This document shows positions 1-5,290 of a stretch of DNA of 6,284 bases, in pieces (the first letter of the stretch is position 1; every line of letters begins with the position of its first letter). The position numbers were made by a program, and so were the translations under genes. The notes beneath the pieces are model-generated. The model was not told the origin of the DNA. It did not search any database and saw only the letters and a list, made by a program, of their open reading frames with translations. The DNA comes from Pseudomonadota bacterium (GTDB lineage Bacteria; Bdellovibrionota; JAFGOL01): assembly GCA_026390535.1 (NCBI GenBank), contig JAPLFT010000206.1, positions 1 to 6,284 of the forward strand, given 5' to 3'.

Positions 1-1
1 A

Positions 2-598
2 CTCCTTGGAAGTTACTATACATGGGTAAGAAAAACCGAATACAACGAGATCAAAAAGAAGATGGAAGAAGATACCGCAAATTCAATGTCTAAGAAGAAA
101 AAAGATAAGGAAGTAAGCCTTCCTCCTATATTATCATTTGATGCAATTTTTATTCCGGATGATGCAAAAACCGCCGCACAGATTGCACCGTATCTTCCAT
201 ATTATGATGCAAGGGATGTTGTACTTCTTGGGCCAAACACATGGAACAGTCCTCAACTTGTATCCAGAGGTGGAGAGAACGTAGAGGGAGCCCTGTTTGT
301 TGATGGATTTTCCGGTAACCCTAAGTTTGAAGAGGGTAAAACGTTTATAAGGAATTTTAAAAATGTTTTTAATTCTGTACCCGGAGTTCTTGAGGCGCAG
401 GCATATGACGGAGCGAATATTCTTATAAACACCATAAAAAAAGGAAGTGAGACAAGAGATTCCCTGAAGAACAGCATATCGGGAAGTGGAACATTTATAG
501 GAGCTACCGGTAAAATATCTTTTAGTAATGACGGAGAAACAGAAAAAGAACTTTTTGTGTTGGGAGTTGAAAGGGGAAAAATAGTTTTGAAGGAATAA
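2..598 (+). CDS. Periplasmic-binding-fold protein (ABC substrate-binding / LpoA-like PBP activator type), C-terminal part
   Basis: The frame is open from base 2 to the TAA at 596-598, so the gene enters from the left; 198 residues are visible. An ATG at 62 lies inside the protein and is not its start, because the reading continues upstream without a stop and no ribosome site precedes it. The visible part begins with a very lysine/glutamate-rich stretch (residues about 18-37). It then has the alternating strand-helix pattern of a type 1 periplasmic-binding fold: FDAIFIPDDAKTAAQIAPYL, a VVLLGPNTW strand, EGALFVDGFS, then AYDGANILINTI and a final GATGKISFSNDGE segment typical of Leu/Ile/Val-binding proteins. 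Proteins of this build serve either as ABC-transporter receptors or as outer-membrane lipoproteins that activate penicillin-binding proteins. No transporter genes follow, which mildly favours the second, but the signal peptide and N-lobe are outside the window. The fold is likely; the exact role is uncertain. Confidence 0.75.
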   Translation, partial: LLGSYYTWVRKTEYNEIKKKMEEDTANSMSKKKKDKEVSLPPILSFDAIFIPDDAKTAAQIAPYLPYYDARDVVLLGPNTWNSPQLVSRGGENVEGALFVDGFSGNPKFEEGKTFIRNFKNVFNSVPGVLEAQAYDGANILINTIKKGSETRDSLKNSISGSGTFIGATGKISFSNDGETEKELFVLGVERGKIVLKE

Positions 599-608
599 CA
601 TTTTAGAC

Positions 609-637
609 TTGAAAAAATGATTTAAAGAGATTAAATT
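609..637 (+). promoter_or_regulatory. Candidate sigma-70 promoter upstream of dksA
   Basis: TTGAAA (609-614) is followed after 17 bases by TAAATT (632-637), which would start transcription near 644, about 35 bases before dksA. The same AT-rich stretch can form a small hairpin (ATTTAA 620-625 with TTAAAT 631-636) followed by a T run at 640-644. It could therefore equally be a weak terminator for the upstream gene. The very high AT content makes chance matches likely. Confidence 0.35.
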
Positions 638-666
638 AATTTTTAGTTCATGTTCTATTAGTCAAT

Positions 667-676
667 GGGGGTGGGG
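667..676 (+). promoter_or_regulatory. Ribosome binding site of dksA, deciding the start
   Basis: A G-rich block, GGGGGTGGGG, immediately precedes two adjacent in-frame start codons, GTG at 676 and ATG at 679. The first G run (667-671) is 7 bases from the ATG, a normal distance, so the ATG is preferred. Choosing the GTG adds one residue only. Confidence 0.6.
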
Positions 677-678
677 TG

Positions 679-1038
679 ATGACTAATAAGCACTTAGAGT
701 ATTTTAAGTCGCTGTTGCTGCGTAGAAAAGAAGAGCTCCTTAACAATTCCAATTCAGTTTTCAAAGAGATCACCGACAACAACAACAAACCGTCTGACGA
801 AGGAGATTATGCCGCCGAGGAAATAAGGCAGTATCTCAACTGTACGATCAACTCAAGAGACAGAAAATGTCTCTTAGAAATTGAAAGAGCCTTTGCAAGA
901 ATCGAACAAGGTGAATTTGGTCATTGTGAAAACTGTGGGGAAGAAATTCCGGTTGAAAGATTAAAAGTTCAGCCATTTTCTTCTTTATGTATAGACTGCA
1001 TGGAAGACATGGAGCTGGAACAGAGAAGACCGGCTTAA
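679..1038 (+). CDS. dksA: RNA polymerase-binding transcription factor DksA
   Basis: This 119-residue protein has the DksA/TraR build: an N-terminal coiled coil and a C-terminal four-cysteine zinc finger. DksA enters the secondary channel of RNA polymerase and, with ppGpp, changes promoter choice during the stringent response. The coiled-coil tip reads DEGDYAAEE. D40, D43 and A45 match the D-x-x-D-x-A tip motif that is essential in E. coli DksA, so a functional factor is expected rather than a zinc-finger relative that has lost activity. The finger is C83-x2-C86-x17-C104-x2-C107, in the family contexts FGHCENCGEEI and LCIDC. It is shorter than E. coli DksA (151 aa), chiefly at the N terminus, as is common outside the gammaproteobacteria. 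It lies 80 bp after the binding-protein gene and 134 bp before lon. Confidence in the family is high. Confidence 0.93.
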   Translation: MTNKHLEYFKSLLLRRKEELLNNSNSVFKEITDNNNKPSDEGDYAAEEIRQYLNCTINSRDRKCLLEIERAFARIEQGEFGHCENCGEEIPVERLKVQPFSSLCIDCMEDMELEQRRPA

Positions 1039-1077
1039 TAGTTCGTAAAAGTCAATTATAGGTTGTCTGCTACCCTT

Positions 1078-1095
1078 GTGGGCTAACGTTCCCAC
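1078..1095 (+). other. Small hairpin in a GC-rich patch between dksA and lon
   Basis: GTGGG (1078-1082) pairs with CCCAC (1091-1095) around an 8-base loop containing the palindrome AACGTT. It sits in a patch (about 1061-1100) visibly richer in G and C than the AT-rich bases on either side. The nearest T run (1114-1122) is about 20 bases away, so this is not a textbook intrinsic terminator. It could be a remnant terminator of dksA or an operator for lon. Only the symmetry is seen; the role is not known. Confidence 0.3.
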
Positions 1096-1117
1096 GCCTG
1101 CATAAAATTCATTAATT

Positions 1118-1146
1118 TTTTTCCGTTTTATTCCGAAAAGTATAAA
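1118..1146 (+). promoter_or_regulatory. Weak candidate promoter of lon
   Basis: TATAAA at 1141-1146 resembles a -10 box and would place the start about 20 bases before the lon ATG. A poor -35 match (TTTTTC, 1118-1123) lies 17 bases upstream. I saw no convincing sigma-32 heat-shock promoter and no CIRCE element in the gap, although lon is heat-induced in many bacteria. Confidence 0.25.
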
Positions 1147-1162
1147 CATCAGGATATACCTT

Positions 1163-1168
1163 GGAGGG
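1163..1168 (+). promoter_or_regulatory. Ribosome binding site of lon, deciding the start
   Basis: GGAGGG lies 4 bases before the ATG at 1173. An in-frame TTG at 1161 would overlap this site and have no site of its own, so the ATG is taken as the start. Confidence 0.8.
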
Positions 1169-1172
1169 TACT

Positions 1173-3548
1173 ATGAGTGATACATCTTTAATGCCAATGC
1201 TACCGGTAAGAGACGTAGTGGTTTTCCCTTATATGATACTACCGCTCTTTGTAGGTAGAGAAAGTTCTATAAAAGCGGTCGAAGATGCTATCTCCGGTAA
1301 CAGAATGATCTTTTTAGCGGCACAAAAAGAAATAACCGACGAATTCCCGGCCCCGGACAGGATATATGATGTTGGTACAATTGCCACTATAGTAAGAATG
1401 AAAAAACTTGCCGACGGCAGAGTAAAAATTCTTATACAGGGTGTTAATAAGGGCAGGATTACCTCCTTCGAACAAAAGGAACCTTATTACAAGGTTTCCG
1501 TTACCCCTATTGAAGAGGGAAAATCGGAAATAAATGCAATGGAACTTGATGCACTGATGAGAAATGTAAAAGAACAATTGGAAAAACTTATATCAATGGG
1601 AAAAATGCTTTCTCCTGATCTTATCCTTGTCCTTGAAGAGATAAAGGATCCCGGAAAATTCGCGGATATAATAGCGGCCAACATGGGATTAAAAATAATA
1701 GAAGCTCAGGAAGTTCTGGAAATAGCGGATCCGGTTAAGAGACTCTATAAAGTAAATGATTATGTTCTAAGGGAAGTGGAAATACTGAATATTCAGGTGA
1801 AAATAAACAACCTTGCAAAGGATGAAATAACCAAATCACAGAAGGAATATTATTTAAAAGAACAGATGAAGGCAATTAAGAGTGAATTGGGCGAGTTTGA
1901 CTCAAAGATGGATGATACCTCAGATCTTAGACAACGTCTGATGGAAATAGAAATGCCGAATGAAGTCAAAGAAGAAGCAATGAAACAATTAGAAAGGCTG
2001 GAAAGAATGCACCCCGATTCAAGCGAATCAGCAGTGTTGAGAACATATCTTGATTGGGTAGTGGATGTTCCATGGAGCAAAAAGACAGAAGACAATATGA
2101 ACCTGAAGAGAGCAAAGCAGATATTAGATGAAGATCATTATGACCTTGAGGAAGTAAAAGAAAGAATAGTGGAGTATCTTGCCGTAGGCAAACTTAATAA
2201 GAAGATAAAGGGTCCGATCTTGTGCTTTATTGGCGCACCGGGAGTAGGAAAAACATCTCTGGGTAAATCAATAGCACGGGCATTGGGAAGGCAGTTCGTA
2301 AGAATTTCTCTTGGCGGAGTAAAGGATGAAGCAGAGATCAGAGGACACAGGCGTACTTACGTTGGTGCCATGCCGGGAAAAATTATTCAGGGATTAAAAC
2401 TGGCAGGAACATGTAATCCTGTTTTTGTCCTTGATGAAATAGATAAACTGGGTGCTGATTTTAAGGGGGATCCGAGTTCCGCACTTTTGGAAGTCCTGGA
2501 TCCTGAGCAAAATTTCTCTTTCAGGGATCATTATTTAAATGTTCCTTATGATCTTTCCAATGTGCTGTTTATTGCTACTGCAAATTTTATGGACACAATC
2601 CCTCCGGCACTTAAGGATAGGATGGAAATAATACAGCTTGCCGGTTATACGGCAGAGGAAAAAATAAAGATTGCACAGATACATCTTGTACCAAAGCAGA
2701 AAAAAGAGAACGGACTGGAGAATGTTAATCTTAAATTCAGTGATAAGGTAATTCTTAAAATAATAACCGAATACACAAGAGAAGCCGGTGTCAGGAATCT
2801 TGAAAGAAATATAGGTAAGGTGTTCAGAAAGATCGCTAAGATAATAGCCGACGGGAAGACTATATCAAAGAGCATAAGCTCCGGTATGATAGAAAAACAT
2901 TTAGGATGTCCTCCTTTTAAACAGGAAGAAAAAAACCAAAAGGATGAAATAGGAGTATGTACCGGTTTGGCATGGACACAATTCGGCGGAGAAATATTAA
3001 TGGTAGAAGTAGCTTCATCAAAGGGCAGTGGTCTAAAACTTACGGGAAATCTTGGTGAAGTAATGAAGGAATCCGCAATGACGGCATTGAGCTATGTTAA
3101 AACTATGGCCGCTCATTATGGAATAGATGAAGATTATTTTCAGAACCACGAGATACATGTTCATTTCCCACAGGGAGCCATCCCAAAAGACGGTCCATCA
3201 GCAGGTGTTACAATAGCGACGGCAATAATATCCTATATAACAGGCAGACCGGTATCCAGAGATATAGCGATGACCGGAGAGATAAGTCTTACAGGTAAAG
3301 TTCTTCAGATAGGCGGATTGAAAGAAAAAGCACTTGCCGCCATGCGTGCATGCATAAAAACTATAATAGTTCCTGCCGAAAATAAAAAAGAATTGATTAA
3401 CATACCTAAGGAATACAGGAAAAAACTGAATTTTGTTTTTGTCGGAAAAGTCGAAGAAGCGATACAGGCGGCATTGCTTCCGGCAAAGAAGGTTGAACAT
3501 CTTGATTCGTACAGGCATCCAAGAAAACCTTTAAAAGCAGTGGCATAG
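1173..3548 (+). CDS. lon: ATP-dependent Lon protease (LonA type)
   Basis: This complete 791-residue protein is close to E. coli Lon (784 aa). Lon is a cytoplasmic hexameric AAA+ serine protease that degrades misfolded proteins and selected regulators. Domains in order: an N-terminal substrate-binding LON domain (about 7-200, starting with MLPVRDVVVFPYMILPLFVG); a helical linker (about 200-300, with SQKEYYLKEQMKAIKSELGE); the AAA+ module; and the C-terminal protease domain (about 585-775). Walker A is GAPGVGKT at 354-361 (K360) and Walker B is VFVLDEIDK at 417-425 (D421, E422). Sensor-1 N471, arginine finger R483 (LKDRMEII) and sensor-2 R541 (GVRNLER) are also recognisable. The catalytic dyad is S676 in PKDGPSAG and K719 in GGLKEKALAA, 43 residues apart as in E. 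coli (S679/K722). All key residues are present, so an active enzyme is expected. The stop codon (TAG, 3546-3548) directly abuts the TA flank of the hairpin element downstream; no other terminator for lon is visible. Confidence 0.98.
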   Translation: MSDTSLMPMLPVRDVVVFPYMILPLFVGRESSIKAVEDAISGNRMIFLAAQKEITDEFPAPDRIYDVGTIATIVRMKKLADGRVKILIQGVNKGRITSFEQKEPYYKVSVTPIEEGKSEINAMELDALMRNVKEQLEKLISMGKMLSPDLILVLEEIKDPGKFADIIAANMGLKIIEAQEVLEIADPVKRLYKVNDYVLREVEILNIQVKINNLAKDEITKSQKEYYLKEQMKAIKSELGEFDSKMDDTSDLRQRLMEIEMPNEVKEEAMKQLERLERMHPDSSESAVLRTYLDWVVDVPWSKKTEDNMNLKRAKQILDEDHYDLEEVKERIVEYLAVGKLNKKIKGPILCFIGAPGVGKTSLGKSIARALGRQFVRISLGGVKDEAEIRGHRRTYVGAMPGKIIQGLKLAGTCNPVFVLDEIDKLGADFKGDPSSALLEVLDPEQNFSFRDHYLNVPYDLSNVLFIATANFMDTIPPALKDRMEIIQLAGYTAEEKIKIAQIHLVPKQKKENGLENVNLKFSDKVILKIITEYTREAGVRNLERNIGKVFRKIAKIIADGKTISKSISSGMIEKHLGCPPFKQEEKNQKDEIGVCTGLAWTQFGGEILMVEVASSKGSGLKLTGNLGEVMKESAMTALSYVKTMAAHYGIDEDYFQNHEIHVHFPQGAIPKDGPSAGVTIATAIISYITGRPVSRDIAMTGEISLTGKVLQIGGLKEKALAAMRACIKTIIVPAENKKELINIPKEYRKKLNFVFVGKVEEAIQAALLPAKKVEHLDSYRHPRKPLKAVA

Positions 3549-3550
3549 TA

Positions 3551-3588
3551 CTGAGTAATTCACATTTAAATCTTCTTTGTAAGTTATA
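3551..3588 (+). repeat. Left terminal inverted repeat of the hairpin element
   Basis: These 38 bases are the reverse complement of 3739-3776. The first 28 positions (3551-3578) match exactly. Position 3579 (G) faces 3748 (T), and 3580-3588 match again. At 3589 the match breaks (T against C). If the flanking TA is counted, the outer stem is 40 bp. Confidence 0.95.
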
Positions 3589-3738
3589 TTGAATGTATAA
3601 CCGACGCTCGAATTACTATTCATTACCAGTATGGCGTATTTAATGGGGTTAGCCGTTCCTTCTGACGAGAGACCGTCTAACCCCTAAAATACATGCCATA
3701 CCGGTTTCTTCATACGTAATTCTCGCTGGTGTTTAAAC

Positions 3739-3776
3739 TATAACTTATAAAGAAGATTTAAATGTGAATTACTCAG
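3739..3776 (-). repeat. Right terminal inverted repeat of the hairpin element
   Basis: Partner of 3551-3588. It ends in CTCAG at 3772-3776, followed by TA at 3777-3778. The end lies 37 bases upstream of the -35 box of the FHA gene, so the insertion did not disturb that promoter. Confidence 0.95.
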
Positions 3777-3813
3777 TAGTGTGCCTTTGAATATAAATCG
3801 GTAGAAGAATTAG

Positions 3814-3843
3814 TTGTGTAGTGTTTGCATATATTGGTATAAT
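3814..3843 (+). promoter_or_regulatory. Sigma-70 promoter of the FHA-pgpA-recA cluster
   Basis: A perfect TATAAT (3838-3843) follows TTGTGT (3814-3819) after 18 bases. Transcription would begin at about 3849-3852, only a few bases before the ATG at 3855. It is the best promoter match noticed in the window. It lies between the hairpin element and the FHA gene and can serve the three genes downstream. Confidence 0.65.
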
Positions 3844-3854
3844 CTCAATCTGTA

Positions 3855-4736
3855 ATGGCTAAAAAATTCAATCTTAAGATCATTGAAGGCAATGATGTCG
3901 GGACCATCTTCGAGATGGAAGAAGGGGTACGTTATGAGATAAGACGCACACCGGTCGGCGCGATTCCCTCAAGTATAGAAAGAAAAAAAACCATATTCTT
4001 AAACGACCCGGAAATATCAAAACTTCATGCGGCAATTCTTGTGGTCGCAGGGGAATTGGTCATTCAGGATATGGGAAGCAGTAACGGAACTTTGGTTAAC
4101 AATAAGAGAATAAAAAAATCACTCCTCGTTAATAATGACAGAATAAAAATTGGTATGACTCTCTTAATGGTACATGTAATAACGGACAATGTGGCTGATG
4201 CCATGACATTTGTCGGAAAAATCTCGTCTAAATATTCAAAACAAACGTATGATTTTAAAAAACTCGCAAAGATACTTGATGAAAAAATAATTTTTCAGCC
4301 TGCTATAAAAATGGATTCGCCCTTTGACGTGGATTCTAAGAACGGGCGGTTATTTTTAGAGGCTGCAGAAGTTGTTTTTGATAATAAGAAGAGCAAGAAG
4401 GAAGAAGAAGAAACTATGCCTGAAGTCATAAGCGGTTATATGTTCCAGGTTCATATAATGAACGGACCGTTGGAAGGGGGAAAATTCCGTTTCTATAGAA
4501 AAAGTATAATAATAGGAAAAACAAAAGATCTGTGGTTGCCGGATACGAGCGCCTCCAGGGAACATGCTGAAATCTCCGTATATGGAAACGGCGTGTTCAA
4601 GATCAAAGACCTTGGAAGTCAAAATGGTACATTTATTAATGACTTAAGAATTCAAATGGCAACATTCAAAGAGACAGATGTAATAAAAATCGGAGAAACA
4701 AATCTAAGTTTTTCATACATCCCGGAAGATTTTTAA
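3855..4736 (+). CDS. Tandem FHA-domain protein
   Basis: This 293-residue protein has no signal peptide or membrane segment, so it is probably cytoplasmic. It carries two forkhead-associated domains, which bind phosphothreonine peptides. FHA1 (about 5-105) shows YEIRR, then EISKLHAAI (S55, H58) and DMGSSNGTLVNNKRI (N77-G78). FHA2 (about 197-290) shows IIIGK, SASREHAEI (S234, R235, H237) and DLGSQNGTFINDLRI (N257-G258). A linker of about 90 residues includes a charged KKSKKEEEE stretch. The Gly-Arg pair and the Ser-Arg-x-His motif are each altered once: RR and SKLH in FHA1, GK in FHA2. The start is forced: an in-frame TAA (3840-3842) overlaps the -10 box, and the first FHA strand begins at residue 5. 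There is no Shine-Dalgarno sequence before the ATG. No kinase, phosphatase or secretion gene is adjacent, so the partner is unknown. It may be co-transcribed with pgpA and recA. Confidence 0.88.
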   Translation: MAKKFNLKIIEGNDVGTIFEMEEGVRYEIRRTPVGAIPSSIERKKTIFLNDPEISKLHAAILVVAGELVIQDMGSSNGTLVNNKRIKKSLLVNNDRIKIGMTLLMVHVITDNVADAMTFVGKISSKYSKQTYDFKKLAKILDEKIIFQPAIKMDSPFDVDSKNGRLFLEAAEVVFDNKKSKKEEEETMPEVISGYMFQVHIMNGPLEGGKFRFYRKSIIIGKTKDLWLPDTSASREHAEISVYGNGVFKIKDLGSQNGTFINDLRIQMATFKETDVIKIGETNLSFSYIPEDF

Positions 4737-4786
4737 CACCATTTATCCCATTTATGTGATATTAGATTAGGAACAAAATTTGCACC

Positions 4787-4791
4787 GGGAG
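4787..4791 (+). promoter_or_regulatory. Ribosome binding site of pgpA
   Basis: GGGAG lies 5 bases before the ATG at 4797 and supports that start. The rest of the 60-base gap after the FHA gene shows no terminator hairpin and no convincing promoter. Confidence 0.6.
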
Positions 4792-4796
4792 CTTGT

Positions 4797-5255
4797 ATGA
4801 ATAAGTTTTTTTCCAAAACCTTCTCAACTTTTTTTTGGCTTGGTTTTTTGCCGGCTGCTCCGGGAACATGGGGAGCCCTGGGGGCTTTCGTATTATGGGT
4901 ATTGTTCCTTAGGCATATGGATATAAGATTTTATGTCCTTACTATTATATTGCTTTCCGCTATAGGCATATACACGGCTGACTTTGCTGAAAAACACATA
5001 TTCAAAAAGCACGACAGCCCTCATATAGTAATAGATGAGGCCTGCGGTTTTTTTGTGTCTATGATAGGCGTAAGTACTGGAATTTATTGGGGTATTGCAG
5101 GCTTTATACTTTTCAGGATCTTTGATATATGGAAACCATACCCTATAAATAAGTTTCAAAGCCTGCCCGGAGGCTTTGGTATTATGGTTGATGATATAGG
5201 GGCAGGTATATATGTAGCTATTATTTTGAATGCCGCGGGGTATTTTTTACTATAG
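4797..5255 (+). CDS. pgpA: Phosphatidylglycerophosphatase A
   Basis: This 152-residue inner-membrane protein is of the PgpA family, which removes the phosphate from phosphatidylglycerophosphate to give phosphatidylglycerol. Family motifs are present in order: GFLPAAPGTWGALGA (16-30), SPHIVIDEACGFF (74-86, with D80-E81), FRIFDIWKPYPI (106-117, with R107, D110, K113) and LPGGFGIMVDDIGAG (123-137, with D132-D133). The acidic residues are those expected to hold the metal ion in this phosphatase. Hydrophobic segments lie at about 10-38, 43-61, 83-107 and 133-152, fitting about four membrane helices. Length is slightly under E. coli PgpA (172 aa). It ends 35 bp before recA, close enough for one transcript. 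In some deltaproteobacteria pgpA is followed by cinA and then recA; here cinA is absent from that position. Confidence 0.93.
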   Translation: MNKFFSKTFSTFFWLGFLPAAPGTWGALGAFVLWVLFLRHMDIRFYVLTIILLSAIGIYTADFAEKHIFKKHDSPHIVIDEACGFFVSMIGVSTGIYWGIAGFILFRIFDIWKPYPINKFQSLPGGFGIMVDDIGAGIYVAIILNAAGYFLL

Positions 5256-5278
5256 AGTAATTAAAAAAAGATAAATAT

Positions 5279-5284
5279 AGGGGG
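5279..5284 (+). promoter_or_regulatory. Ribosome binding site of recA
   Basis: AGGGGG lies 6 bases before the ATG at 5291. The 35-base gap holds nothing else recognisable: no promoter and no LexA operator of the E. coli (CTGT-N8-ACAG) or Gram-positive (GAAC-N4-GTTC) type. Confidence 0.75.
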
Positions 5285-5290
5285 TATCAC

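Larger units (their letters stand above)
3551..3776. mobile_element. MITE-like hairpin element, 226 bp, flanked by TA, inserted directly after lon
   Basis: The outer arms, CTGAG... and ...CTCAG, are reverse complements over 38 bp with one G.U-compatible exception. Both ends are bounded by TA (3549-3550 and 3777-3778), and the base beyond each TA no longer matches. That is the signature of a TA target duplication, as made by IS630/Tc1-mariner-type transposases. Inside, further segments pair in the same nested order: GAATTAC 3610-3616 with 3716-3722; 3625-3635 with 3695-3705 (10 of 11); GTATTT 3636-3641 with 3687-3692; and GGGGTTAG 3645-3652 with CTAACCCC 3677-3684. The whole element can fold to one hairpin with its tip near 3653-3676. 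It has no open frame of note and no transposase, so it would have been mobilised in trans. Size and TA target resemble ERIC, RUP and Correia elements as a class; I do not recognise it as a named family. A structured RNA or strong processing hairpin of the lon transcript is the main alternative. Confidence 0.75.

Noticed and set aside
62..598. A separate small gene starting at ATG 62
   Set aside because: The same frame is open back to base 2 and encodes fold-like sequence. No ribosome site precedes 62, so this is the interior of a larger gene.
134..601. A 155-codon minus-strand frame across the first gene
   Set aside because: Cysteine-, serine- and phenylalanine-rich translation without family features, fully covered by a recognisable plus-strand gene.
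1161..1175. TTG at 1161 as the lon start, adding four residues
   Set aside because: It overlaps the GGAGGG ribosome site that is properly placed for the ATG at 1173, and it has no site of its own.
3577..3601. Outward promoter inside the hairpin element (TTGTAA with TATAAC)
   Set aside because: The spacer is only 13 bases, too short for a sigma-70 promoter, and AT-rich ends give such matches by chance.
3645..3690. GGGGTTAG/CTAACCCC as an intrinsic terminator for lon
   Set aside because: The stem is followed by TAAAATACAT, not a T run, and it is the tip of the larger inverted element.
3549..3780. A 3-bp AGT duplication flanking ACTGAG...CTCAGT instead of TA
   Set aside because: AGT does flank such ends (3547-3549 and 3778-3780), but the symmetry breaks exactly outside the self-complementary TA, which the TA model explains more simply. 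It remains a minor alternative.
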